A stretch of DNA of 64,000 bases, taken from positions 1,483,501 through 1,547,500 of the forward strand of contig CM060109.1 of NCBI GenBank assembly GCA_030522415.1, read 5' to 3'. Position 1 is the first letter of the stretch. Each line of letters opens with the position of its first letter. The notes beneath the pieces are model-generated. The model worked only from the letters and a program-made list of their open reading frames with translations. It was not told the DNA's origin and searched no databases. This document shows positions 10,355 to 20,534 of the stretch, in pieces. The translations under genes were made by a program, and so were the position numbers. Source of the DNA: Channallabes apus. Taxonomy: Eukaryota; Chordata; Actinopteri; Siluriformes; Clariidae.

Positions 10355-11474
10355 TTAGAACCGTTTGATTATCCCTGCTCTTAGCTGCACGGCCACAGCA
10401 TTTGGCATCAGGTCGAAACCTTCTGCCATGTGGCGATCTTCTTGTACCGGCATCTCATCCAGTGGTATACCGTTTTTAATGGCAATATTATGCAGCACAC
10501 TGCATGCTTTAACTATATAGCACACCTAAAGCAAATTTATATTGTATAATGAATCAAATAATTATGTATACAGTATATTATAAATATTGTAGTTATAAAA
10601 TATAATTAAAACTTAATTTAAATATTTAAACATTCAAAACCTTGTTGGGTTTGTATTGCAATGTGCCTCCTCTGCCTGACAGACACAGCCATCGAGCCTT
10701 CAGCAAGCCTATTGCACGTTCTACTGTGCTTCTTGTGTCCTCATGTGCTCGGTTGTAATTCAGCTCCTTTTGGGATAGAAGGTTTACCACTGGGGTCATC
10801 AGCCAGGATTTAAGGGCATATCCTCGATCCCCTGCAATGATGTAGATTAAAATACAGTACATTATATGGTGTTGATAAGTCATCTAATTTTACAATTATT
10901 TTTAAATCCTGATTAATCGTTACACACTTACCAATAAGCCAGCCTTCTCCAGCAGCGCTTTGCTGAAGACGAAGTCCCAATGAAGGAATCATGTGTACCT
11001 CCCGGGCTGTTCGCAACGACATTTAGCAGGTTCAAGTGTGCATCACAGATTACCTGCACGATAGCCTTTTCTATTTACTGTACAAATGCATATTCATCAG
11101 CAGTAGGAGCTTTCAGGGCAACATGTGTGCAGTCAACTGCCCCTATTACACTTGGAAATCCTGTGATGTTATAGAAGTCGGTCATAATTTTTGTCCTTTG
11201 CGCTGCGGTGTTTGGAAACGTAATGTACTGTGATATAATTGCATGTAAAATGTGTGGCATAATTCTGCTCATGGTGGGTTGAGAAATACCAGACCTGTCA
11301 CCAATTTCCCTTTGAAATGTGCCTGTGGCTAAAAAGCCAATAGTAGAAAGAACATGAGTGTGCACGGGGACAACACATCACTCTCAGCGAGTAAGCCTGT
11401 GCGGTCCCTGAAAACGTGATCTCTGTGCAAAAGTGCTTGTTGCAAATCTTCAAGAAGCGCAAGGTCTGCCATTG
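10355..11474 (-). pseudogene. Harbinger DDE transposase, three exons, degenerate
   Basis: Exon 1 (11474-10932) begins MADLALLEDLQQALLHRDHV. It has lost a segment before the STIGFLATGTFQREIG helix-turn-helix region and then runs to AVDCTHVALKAP, with the first catalytic Asp. A stop or shift follows near 11074. A 100-bp intron (10931-10832) leads to exon 2 (10831-10641) with GDRGY (second Asp) and RSTVERAIGLLKARW (Glu). A further intron (10640-10526) precedes exon 3 (10525-10355), CYIVKACSVLHNIAI to a stop. Both introns keep GT-AG. The order and spacing match HARBI1-like transposases. The internal deletion and frameshift make it inactive. Confidence 0.9.
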
Positions 11475-12261
11475 TAAGCAATGTATTTCCAAAATTTTAT
11501 GGATTAAAATGGATTTTATATTATTCACAGTTCCAGATAACTAAGAATCACCTGTTGTATTCAATTATTCAATGTATCAATTTATTAACACTGACATTTT
11601 AATGGTGAAGTTTAAGGGCACTGGGTTTATATGTGATTACAGTTCTCTACCACTAGGGGATTCTGCTTACGCACAGTCAGGAGTTCTTCTAAATGTGCGC
11701 ACATTTTCACGCACACGTACAAATTAATGAATCGCATTCTATTAGTAGAATTGTGCGTACGCACGCTTGATAAATGAGACCCCAGGTTTAAACTAATACT
11801 GTACCTGTAGATTCTAATACTAATGTCTGTCTGTGTTCACACACCAGTTTATATTTTAGTTTGTGTGTTTGTAAGACAACCTGATGTTTTGTTGAGCACA
11901 AATAAACTATAGTAGTGCTTTTTTGTAACCTTGTGCAAATTAAATCTGTTGAACTCATGAATAAAATCTGCCTCATAATTACTGATGTAATGTGTTTCAA
12001 AAACATGTTATAGTGTAGAAAATACATTTAGCATTTGTAAATTATCCTAAACACTTAATGTACTGGTAATACATTTGCAATACAGTATTGTGGCGTGGGC
12101 GGGGCTGTGGTTTGCGACCGTCATGCCTTGCGGGAGGTGTTCTTTTTGTGTTCACCCTGTTTGAGACGTGTGTTTAGGTTAGTGGCTTCGGCCAAGTTTG
12201 AGTATGTGTACATGTGTGTATGTGCTGCATTCTGCTACCGTTCTCCAGTTCTAGCTAATAG

Positions 12262-12262
<1 letters not shown>

Positions 12263-12310
<48 letters not shown>
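12263..12310 (+). repeat. (TG)n microsatellite
   Basis: 24 uninterrupted TG units inside the 8423-12886 element. Confidence 0.98.
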
Positions 12311-12313
<3 letters not shown>

Positions 12314-13176
12314 AGTCATTACATTGTGTAGCCAGAAAACTCACTCGTCCTCCAAGTTCCCTGCTAGTGTCGAAAAACGCTACAGTATTATAGAAGCTTG
12401 TGTGTACTGTATGATACAATAAAGTATATTTGTATTAACCACAAAGTGTACTTTTTTAGTATTTGTAATTGGCTAGAAGTATAACAGCATGCTACTGCTG
12501 CAATAAGAATATACTCATAGTACATTAATCATGTATTTGTAATACAGTAAAAATAGCTGTAATGTACTTATAATGCATTAAATATATACTTAAATTGTAA
12601 TGATTACTGTCAGGTATGTAGGTTAGTACACACACAGCCATATACTTTAAGTGTACTAAAGTATACTTAAAGTTGTTCCACTTTAGCACACAAAAGTATA
12701 CTTAATACACTTAAAATTGTGCTTTTGTACAATTTAATTACAACTTAAATACACTTAGTACAAAATTAGTTGTTCCAAAATAGCAAACTTCAAGTATACT
12801 AGTCATTAGTCTGGCTGCAAGTACATTTAAGTATGCTTTGGCACGCTAGGATTTAATATACTTAGCATACTTTTTTTTTACTTGGGGAGCCTTTGTCTGA
12901 ACACGCCGTTTTCACTCGGGGCAGGGGTAAGAAACACACATCTCGGTTTATTAATCCGCGTGCTCGGTATGTTATTATTTTATTTATTTATTTATTTACC
13001 ACAGGACCCCTGGGGGGCTCCGTAGGTTCAGGTTTTTACACGAAAACGGTGTTTTGTGAATCTCCACACTATTAAAAACTGAAATATTGCTAATTGTAAG
13101 TCCTGAGATTAAGATGAACATTAATTGGGAGTCATGAAAGCGAGAATCACATCCAAAACAGAAAGGTAAACTTACC

Positions 13177-13407
13177 TCGAACACGACAAACTCCAGCTCC
13201 AGCCACGCTGTGTTGTACCTCCATGATGATTCCCAACCGACTGATACACAGCGCGGGCACAGCGTCTCCAAACACGCATGCGCGGTTTAATTTGGACACA
13301 TTTTCGGCTTCAGTAGACACTCAATACTTAAGACTGAAACACGACTTCCCCCTACAGGTAATGAAGGGCATTTTCACAGCTTCCCGCACGCTGCCGCGCA
13401 AAGCCGG
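13177..13407 (-). other. Putative CpG-rich first exon of the duplicated unit, copy B
   Basis: Counterpart of 2737-2985, with the same GT donor after TCGAG and the same CpG-rich content. It lacks a short piece (actgt) near 13214 relative to copy A, which shifts any frame, supporting an untranslated role. Beyond 13407 the flank is an A-rich run (ggcaaaaaaaaaac) unlike copy A. Confidence 0.4.
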
Positions 13408-13562
13408 CAAAAAAAAAACTAAACAGATCTAACAGATGAGGACTCAGATTAATGTGCAAAAAATATATAATAAAACTATATAAGTCTACATAGCCTTTAT
13501 AAGACTCTACCTTAAGGCACTTAAAACATTTTATTTAGTTTTAAAATAAAACAATTTTAAAA

Positions 13563-13636
13563 CATCATCACTCGGGATTCGAACCGGGGATTTGCAGATC
13601 TCTGGCCAAGCGTTCTAACTGCTACACCAAGCGGCC
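13563..13636 (-). tRNA. tRNA-like sequence or tRNA-derived SINE head, degenerate
   Basis: The minus strand shows a pol III A box (TGGTGTAGCAGTTAGAACGC) and a B box (GGTTCGAATCC) at tRNA spacing. The start GGCCGCT has no complement at the 3' side, and the T stem and anticodon stem pair badly. So it is a tRNA pseudogene or a SINE head, not a working tRNA. I cannot assign an anticodon. Confidence 0.4.
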
Positions 13637-13899
13637 ACTTAGAGACAATGCACACCAGAGACGTTAATAAGCCACTCGACTTCTTTGAAAGCACGTGTAC
13701 TTCTTTGATAAGTGACGAAGTAAGCCTGTTATAATAATAACTTGGTGTTATTTGATCTTATTGGTTTAGAAATTTATATTTAAATAAATAGTAAACTTGG
13801 CCGATTTCGTTATAATTTTGTTTGATGAGTGGGGCTTGAAAATTCTCTTGAAAAATATGGTCATTTATTTCAGTTAATAAATCTACTATAAATTTTTTT

Positions 13900-14125
13900 A
13901 CTCATTATTGTACAGTACACATCAATAGCTCTGGTTCAGATTTTTCATGTTTGTTGTGGAAATTACCATCACTGTTGTATTTACTGCGATGAATGAAAAT
14001 GTCACTTTGCGCCACCTGGCGGCCATTTTACGAATGACTTTGAAATGCAACTGATTTATTTTGGCCGCTGTTGCCTTTAAACGGCGGTATGCGTGGCGGG
14101 ATGGTTATTCCGATTGTGTAATCAC
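13900..14125 (+). repeat. End fragment of the TA-flanked repeat family
   Basis: This aligns with 46250-46502 and, in reverse, with 27437-27716. All share the core 'ttgcgccacctggcgg' and the downstream cggc..cggcgg block. Its end (ttgtgtaatcactg, near 14125) corresponds to the cacaccactg end at 46502. It abuts the Tc1 element that follows. Confidence 0.7.
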
Positions 14126-14129
14126 TGTG

Positions 14130-15698
14130 CATGCCACAAAACTATTTTCACTCAACAATCCAAACTTATTTGGATATTATTACTGCTGTATAAAGCACTT
14201 TAAAAAATACAAAGGAAGATAACGATAGTCAATGACAACTGTTTTGACAACTCAAACAGAGGAAAAAAATATGGAATCACACAAATCTGAGGAAAAAAAT
14301 ATGGAATCACCAAATAAAAACACTACTTGTACTTTGTTGCAGCACCTCTGGCTTTTATAACAGCTTGAATTCTCTGAGGCCTGGATTTAACTAATGTCCA
14401 ACAGTATACTTCATCAGTCTGTCTCCAGCTTTGTCTTATTGCAGTTGCCAGATCAGCTTTGCAGGTTGGAGCCTCGTCGTGGACCATTTTCTTTCATTTC
14501 CACCACAGATTTTAAATTGGATTAAGGTCCGGACTATTTGCAGGCCATGCCATTGACATTATATGTCTTTCTTGTAGGAATGTTTTCACAGATTTTGCCC
14601 TATGGCACGATGCATTATCATCCTGAAAAATGATGCTACCATCACCAAACATCCTTTCAATTGATGGAATAAGAAAAGTCTCCAAAATCTCAACATAAAC
14701 TTGTGCATTTATAGAAGATGTAATGACTGTCATGTCTCCCATACCTTTACCTGACATACAACCCCATATCAATAATGATTGTGGAAATTTGCATGTTTTC
14801 TTGAGGCAGTTGTCTTTATAAATTTCATTGGAACGGCACCAAACAAAAGTTCCAGCATCATCACCCTGCGCAATGCAGATTCGTGATTCATCACTGACTC
14901 TAACTCTCATCCAGTCATCCGCAGTCCAAGATTGTCTTACTTTAGCCCACTGAAACCTTGTTTTTTTTCTGTTTAGATGTTAATGATGGTTTTCTTTTGG
15001 CTTTTCTGTATGTAAATCCCATTTCTTTTAGGCGATTTCTTACTGTCCGGTCACAGACATTGACTCCACTTTCTGCCCATTTGTTCCTCATTTGTTTTGT
15101 TGTGCATTTTCTGTTTTCAAGTCATATTGCTGTAAGTTTTCTGTCTTGGCGCTTTGATGTCTTTCTTGGTCTACCAGTACGCTTCCCTTTTACAACCTTT
15201 CCATTTGATTTGTACTTGGTCCAGATTTTAGACACAGCTGACTGGGAACAACCAACATCTTTTACAACATTCCATGAAGATTTACCTTCTTCAAGAAGTT
15301 TGATAATCCTCTCCTTTGTTTCAACTGACATCTCTCGTGTTGGAGCTATGAGTTATGTCAATCATCTTGGTTCAACACATCCCTAATGTGTGCAAGCACT
15401 CTTTTTTAACTGTAGACTAATTAGCAGTTGTAATCAGATACAGGTATTTGTTTTAGAAATGCAAAGTGCATGGTGATTCCATATTTTTTTCCGCTGTTTG
15501 AGTTGTCAAAACAGTTGTCATTGACTATAGTTATCTTTCTTTGTGTTTTTTTTAAGTGTTTTATACAGCAAGAAGTTTGGATTGTTGAGTGAAAATAGTT
15601 TTGTGGCATGTATGTGCTTGTTTTTTTTTATACACCATTAAACATTTGAATGAATATCTTCTGAGAGGGTGATTCCATCATTCTTGCCAGGGGCTGTA
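14130..15698 (-). mobile_element. Tc1-like transposon, left tip missing
   Basis: Long inverted repeats pair 14136-14275 with about 15475-15610, including the gacaactgttttgacaactc block. The right end carries the typical tip 'cattcttgccaggggctg' before TA at 15697-15698. The matching tip is absent on the left, where the repeat starts at atgccacaaaac next to another element. The single gene inside is dead. Confidence 0.85.
14323..15331 (-). pseudogene. Tc1-like transposase, inactive
   Basis: It starts MSVETKERIIKLLEEGKSSW, a paired-like helix-turn-helix domain, with the linker GKRTGRPRKTSKRQDRKL. After stops near 15120 and 14945 the catalytic part is readable: VSDESRICIA (first Asp), IIFQDDNASCHRA (second Asp) and DLNPI. 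The codon for the third catalytic residue, the Glu of the NPIENLW motif, is TAA near 14519. A second stop falls six codons later. The C-terminal end reads IQAVIKARGAATKYK. Length and order fit a normal transposase of about 340 residues. This copy could only have moved with help from another. Confidence 0.88.
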
Positions 15699-16329
15699 CG
15701 TGTATATTTTTATATTTCTTATTTATAATAAAAATCGCTTCGTGTAATTTTTCATCATAAACAATATTTGTTTAGTGTAAACATTTTTGTATTACATGAC
15801 AAACCCCTGCAAAATAAATGTGCCACAAAATAAACATTATATGAGAATTTGTATTATGTGTCTTAATTTCCATGTCACGTGCTTAGGGTTAATTATAATA
15901 GTAATAATATATTTGATAATATTCATATATTATATTTGATAATAATAATATGAATTTTTGATTGTGATGTCCTAATATATTTGACAGAGATTTTGTGTGG
16001 GCGCAATCAGTGGCAGGGAGGCATTTTAGCGCATAACACCGGTACGCAGCGTTTCTGAAAGATTTAGCTCCAGCAGGCTGTAACCGGAGAAGATCTAAAA
16101 ATATTTTTATTTGTAAAACCTTCTCTGTCCACTCCGGAGCAAGAAAATATGCGATTTGTCATTTTTGTGTGTTTATTTCTTGATAAACAAATGAGATAAT
16201 CTCGGTTCACCTCCATTGCTCAAATATCCCCCTCTTGGTCGGCGACAGCGAGTGACGTCACTCCCTATACAGTCCCTCCCCACAGTATAGACCCACCCCT
16301 GACGCTGATTGACAGGTTTCTGTGTAACG
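15699..16329. other. No recognised feature
   Basis: An AT-rich part (15720-15960) is followed by a CpG-containing part (16000-16320) with tgacgtcactcc, a CRE-like motif. I see no coding stretch, and any promoter role is speculative. Confidence 0.4.
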
Positions 16330-16665
16330 TGTTGGAAATGCAATTGCAAATGGATTAGCGATTGCGTTTGAATTTTGGCGGCTTGACGCGCGGCGCAGAG
16401 AAAGTGAAAAAGCAAACGTGGTGATTGATTTTGCTGTTTAAATATGACAGGTTCATGACGTGTAAGACCTGGGAAATACAAATGCAAATGGACTTTTCTT
16501 TTTCATTTGAAATTTGGCAGTCAGTGTGCGCTCGCAAAGGCGAAACAGCAAATGGTAATGCAACGTTTGCAATTGCATTTGAATTATGTCACACTTTGTG
16601 CGTCCACATATGGGAAACGCAATTGCAAATGCAATTTGCAATTGCATTTGAATATTGTCCGCGAT
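16330..16665 (+). repeat. Degenerate ~140-bp tandem repeat built on GCAATTGC palindromes
   Basis: Units starting ggaaatgcaattgcaaatgg recur at 16334, 16472 and 16613 (steps of 138 and 141). Each contains gcaaatg..catttgaat pairs. The third unit holds a tight self-complementary run around caattgcaaatgcaatttgc. The unit is cut by the L2 insertion near 16677. Confidence 0.65.
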
Positions 16666-16676
16666 ATCGCTCCATA

Positions 16677-18041
16677 TGTACTGTTACTACCAGCTCAGCA
16701 GTAAAAGACCTGGGCGTAATATTAGATAGTAACTTGTCTTTTGAAAATCACATTTCAAATATCACAAAAACAGCCTTTTTCCATCTTAGAAATATTGCCA
16801 AACTTAGGAACATCTTATCCATATCTAATGCAGAAAAGCTAGTTCATGCATTCATGACCTCCAGACTGGACTATTGTAATGCATTGCTAGGTGGTTGTCC
16901 TGCATCCTCAATAAACAAGCTTCAGTTAGTCCAAAATGCAGCCGCCAGGGTTCTCACTAGATCCAGAAAATATGATAATATAACCCCAATATTATCATCC
17001 CTGCACTGGCTACCTGTTCAGTTTAGAATAAATTACAAAATAGTATTACTTAAATACAAGTCCTTAAATGGTTTATCTCCCACATACCTAACCAGTCTTC
17101 TGATACGCTACAATCTACCACGCGCCTTAAGATCACAAAACTCCGGACTTCTGGTAGTTTCCAGAATTTCAAAATCTACAAAAGGGGGTAGGTAGGGCAT
17201 TTTCATATTTAGCTCCAAAGCTTTGGAATAGCCTTCCAGACAGTGTTCGGGGAGCAGACACGGTTTCCCAGTTCAAAAGTAGACTCAAGACGCATCTTTT
17301 TAATCTGGCATTCACGTAACTCATCCCATAACCTCATAATCTGGCATACACATAACTCATCCCATAACCTCATACTCCAGTACACCTATCCCGAATGGCA
17401 ATTACGCTAATTCTCCCCATCTGTTCTGTATTTCTCTACCCATCCCGAGGCATCGGGAGATTGTGCCAGCTTCAGTAGACAAAGGCCAACCCTGCGAGGT
17501 TCGTGAGGCATCCAGAGAAGGACCAGCTCCAGCTGGATTCAGCTTTATGATGGTTGGAGCTACACATGCTGCTCCTGTGCTTCCAGTGATCCAGACCTCA
17601 TCTGCCCTCTGCACCTACTGACTCATCCCTATGCTGAACTGGTCTTCATGTCAATTTAAATAATTTCTGTCATATTGAATTTTCACCTGCACAACACACA
17701 TGATGTTATATCATTTCTATCTGTTTCACCCAAATGAGGATGGGTTCCCTGTTGAGTCTGGTTCCTCTCAAGGTTTCTTCCTAATGCCATCTCAGGGAGT
17801 TTTTCCTTGCCACCGTCGCCGTCACCCTTGGCTTGCTCATCAGAGACATTTCATTCATTCGTCTCATTATTATCTAGACACATTTTTCTCACACATACAC
17901 ACTTCCAATTATTTACTTTTCTAAAAAAATATTTTTTTCATTTTTTGTAAATTTTCTTTCATTTTTGTGAAGCTGCTTTCAGACAATGAGACCATTGTTA
18001 AAAGCGCTATATAAATAAAATTTTATTGAATTGAATTGAAT
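16677..18041 (+). mobile_element. 5'-truncated L2-type LINE
   Basis: It contains the end of the reverse transcriptase frame (to 17319), a 3' UTR of about 700 bp with the gtttcttcctaatgccatct block, and a terminal (GAATT)n repeat at 18022-18041. The same UTR occurs reversed at 5556-6010. The short terminal repeat without a poly(A) tail is typical of the L2 clade. Confidence 0.85.
16681..17319 (+). pseudogene. L2 reverse transcriptase, C-terminal part
   Basis: The readable residues are [69 protein letters not shown] and ITPILSSLHWLPVQFRINYK, the conserved thumb and C-terminal region of L2 reverse transcriptases. A short insertion near 17190 (ggtaggtaggg) shifts the frame. Past it the tail PKLWNSLPD and RLKTHLFNLAFT can be read to the stop at 17317-17319. 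The catalytic FYADD part and the endonuclease are absent because of 5' truncation. Confidence 0.88.
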
Positions 18042-18049
18042 TAATAATT

Positions 18050-18425
18050 TTTATGTAATATATACGAAATGTATTCACAACTGCATATATGGAGTGAAAC
18101 CTGAGATAGTTCCATATACTCATTGAATGATGCATAGATACAGTAGTACAGTATGCGCGATCCCTTGTGCCATCTGCTGAGAGTAATGAGAATTGCAGGT
18201 TGGAAAAGGCAGGAAACGTCATGCCGTCGGGCAGGTGTCAGGAATTTCACGTAAATAAGAGCAAAATAGCTTTATACTGGCTTTTACTAGTGCGATTTAG
18301 AAAATTTAAGCATGCAGGGTAAGCTCACAGATCTAGGAAAAGTCATGAAAGGAGCGTTCTGGATTTTGATCGAGTGTGAAGTTTTTTTTTTTCCCCCTTG
18401 CAGTCAAAATGACTAGTGTTAAAGG
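18050..18425 (+). repeat. Dispersed MITE-like repeat, copy 1
   Basis: It is an inverted copy of 27065-27436. Shared landmarks are gagtgaaacctgagatag, 'gcgcgatccc', the acgtaaataagagcaaaa block and the outer end 'gactagtgttaaa'. The inner end abuts the L2 tail. No coding content. Confidence 0.8.
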
Positions 18426-18433
18426 GGGGGATG

Positions 18434-19141
18434 TTAGATGTTCGGCATCCTGAAACATAGCAACATAAAAAAACAAAGAACTAACACTTTATTGGAGACT
18501 GGTGTTGCCTGAAACACGAATGATGGTGGAGCAAGAACAACGACCTCCTGGGGGTGCCAGGGAGAACACTTAATTCTTGAAAGAAATTCTGCATGCCTCT
18601 CTCCATTGGGTTGGGGCACCACCATGGTCCTGGGCACATGAACCTCAGGGCTTCTTTGTGAAGAAGACAATATGCCAGTCTGACCTCTTTTGAGGCGGAT
18701 TTGCGAAGCGCGGCACGCCGCACCCCAATCTTTACGAGGGGATGCTGGCTCAAAAACACTCTCCTTGTGTTTCACACCTCGCAAGAGTCAGACCTGGTCA
18801 AGACTATGTGGCCGACAGTCCCGACTCTTGAGCATGGCGGGGAAGGAATTTCCCGAAGGCTTGGTCATATAACTTCGCCTCATGAACCTAGTGGCCAGAA
18901 GGCAAGATAGCGGCATCAAGAAGGAATGCACGATCCTTATCCTTGATGCCCAAGTGCCTCTCCGTGGAAACCATCGCAGCCATAAAACGGACAATAACAC
19001 GAGCCATCTGCTTTGTTGCGCGAAGAGACAAGTCTGTGGCCCGGCATAATTCCAATATGCCCTATCTTGAAGAGCCCTGCCAGTCCTCAAGTCTCTCAGC
19101 AGGTCAGCCTGGTAGGCCTGCAAAACCGCCATGGTGTGCAA
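18434..19141 (-). pseudogene. DIRS gag-like protein, C-terminal part
   Basis: The stretch MAVLQAYQADLLRDL, in a frame starting at 19141, matches the helical core of DIRS gag proteins. A following part (ATDLSLRATKQ-like in relatives) is frame-shifted here. The lower part (to 18434) is open in two frames and encodes a Pro/Arg-rich tail I do not recognise. It reads on the minus strand, downstream of the N-terminal piece at 20535-20906. Certainty is moderate for the core and low for the tail. Confidence 0.45.
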
Positions 19142-19807
19142 TGGACCAGGGAAGATGACAGGGAGGATGATGTCCCAGGAGAGAGATAGCCTGGAAGCGT
19201 CTCCTCTATCTGGGCATCATCATATAACCCCGCGCTTCCACATCAACTATATTTAAGCAAATAAATTAGTCGATGGCAGGGAAACACAGGATGAATACAG
19301 CTTACTCCATGAAATGGTTAACTCATATGGAGATTGCTAAGAAAAGGGAGAGAGCGTCGTTGTGGCTCCGCCCCCCCGGCCACCTGACAGAACCTGCCGT
19401 CTAATGTTTTTCAAGTGCTTGGAGGCTATTTCCATCTCCACGGAAGCAAGAGAGGATGTCTATCCTTGCCCATTCACAAGAAGCACCAGGGCGCGCTTGA
19501 GAGTGGACAGAGGAATTTGACGAAATCCGTCTCTCGCAGCTCTGCTGGATGCACACGTTTTAATCCCCAGAAATGCACCGTGGCCCGGAGCTTCTCAAGG
19601 AATGTGGGGCGTGCGCGAGCACTTCAATCGAAGCAGTAAAGTGTAGAGATTGCCCTCCGATATGGATTATCACACACGGAGGGACATCTCATTTAAAACT
19701 CTGCCATATCGGTGATTTAAACACGTTCTTATTTTGCTGGTTTAAACACAGATATGCAACACAACTAGGCTGTCAGTGAAGACAAAAGATCTGAGAAATG
19801 CTTCCGG

Positions 19808-19980
19808 TTTACTCCTATTTATAACCTGCAGGTGCGTCTCATCAGATGACGGCACCTGACCGAGGTTATATAGGCCAAAATTTGGCGTGTTTGATACACA
19901 CATGCTTCACAACCGGCAACACAAAAAGATGTTCCCATAACGTTTTCACGCAGCATCGAGTGTAACCTTTGAAAGGAAAC
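19808..19980 (-). repeat. DIRS LTR-like repeat, inner copy
   Basis: About 85% alike, by eye, to 21005-21185. Shared blocks are actcctatttataacctgca, 'cacctgaccgaggttata' and 'cgttttcacgcagcatcgag'. Confidence 0.75.
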
Positions 19981-19984
19981 TACA

Positions 19985-20482
19985 CCTTGAGGTTCACGGG
20001 ACTCCAGAGGCACCAGCATCTTCAAATACCTGTTTGCTGCTTTGTAGTGGCATTTCAGCAGCTGCTCTCTTAATCTGATGATTTTGTCTAACAGTAACCT
20101 TCCTCATTCTGCCTTCATCTGCACGAACCTGTCTGTGCTCTGAATCAGCCACGAGTGTCTTCACAGTATGATGAGTTTTTGTGTAATATCTAATGTTTTC
20201 ATACCTTGTACAATTTGACGCTTTTCGGCAGCAGAGAGATCCTTTTCCTTTCCCATATTGCTTGAAACCTGTGGCCTGTTTAATAATGTGGAACAACCTT
20301 CTTCAGTACTTTTTCTTTAATTGGGCTCATCTGGCAAACTAATTATCACAGGTGTCTGAGATTCATTTCAGTAATCCAAAGAGCCCTGAGACGCAATACC
20401 ATCCATGAGTTTAATTTAAAAACTAAACATTTAATGTTTATGACACTTACATCCAATTTGCATAATAATTTGGAACACAGTG
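19985..20482 (-). mobile_element. Tc1/mariner-family fragment (5' half)
   Basis: Read on the minus strand it begins at TA (20483-20484) with cactgtgttccaaattatta and contains a start, MGKEKDLSAAEKRQIVQG, the N-terminal helix-turn-helix of a Tc1-like transposase. It runs on to KRAAAEMPLQSSKQVFEDAG, partly frameshifted. The catalytic half and the other inverted repeat are missing; the fragment stops next to the DIRS repeat. Confidence 0.65.
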
Positions 20483-20534
20483 TAAGCGCTCAACCGCGTG
20501 TGTTACAACCTCTAATAACTCCTGATACGCCCAC

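Larger units (their letters stand above)
9352..11782. mobile_element. PIF/Harbinger transposon
   Basis: The terminal inverted repeats are an exact 25-bp match beginning GGGTCTCATTTATCAAGCGT. They are flanked by a 3-bp duplication, CAG, at 9349-9351 and 11783-11785, the duplication length typical of this superfamily. Inside are the two genes expected of Harbinger elements, facing each other: a Myb-like DNA-binding protein (plus) and a DDE transposase (minus). Both are frame-shifted. The element is inserted in the 8423-12886 element. Confidence 0.95.
8423..12886. mobile_element. 4.46 kb TIR element, non-autonomous, hosting a Harbinger
   Basis: The ends are CCCAAGTGAAAAAAAAATAC on the left and, as complement on the right, CCCAAGTAAAAAAAAAGTAT. 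Both sub-terminal zones (8423-8790 and 12380-12886) are full of TATACTT/AAGTATA motifs. Copy A has the uninterrupted site at 2451, so the boundaries are firm. GA appears on both sides (8421-8422 and 12887-12888), a 2-bp duplication at most. Without the nested Harbinger the element is about 2.0 kb and has no recognisable transposase. The middle includes a CpG-rich stretch (8810-9180). Superfamily unknown. Confidence 0.85.
6815..13407 (-). repeat. Duplicated gene-like unit, copy B
   Basis: From 6981 this copy aligns with positions 1 onward, and it ends at about 13407, matching 2985. Its own insertions are 8423-12886 with the nested 9352-11782 element. Removing them leaves about 2.1 kb that is collinear with copy A without its 1182-2280 element. 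The part from 6815 to 6980 has no counterpart in the window because copy A is cut by the window edge. It may hold the 3' UTR, since a minus-strand AATAAA occurs at 6821-6826. Confidence 0.8.

Noticed and set aside
12095..12331. 78-codon open frame ending in the TG microsatellite
   Set aside because: The C-terminal half is a (Cys-Val)n translation of the microsatellite. No motif.
16425..17195. A single 256-codon gene
   Set aside because: Its first third is translated from the GCAATTGC repeat array; only the part after about 16681 is L2 RT. It is a chance fusion.
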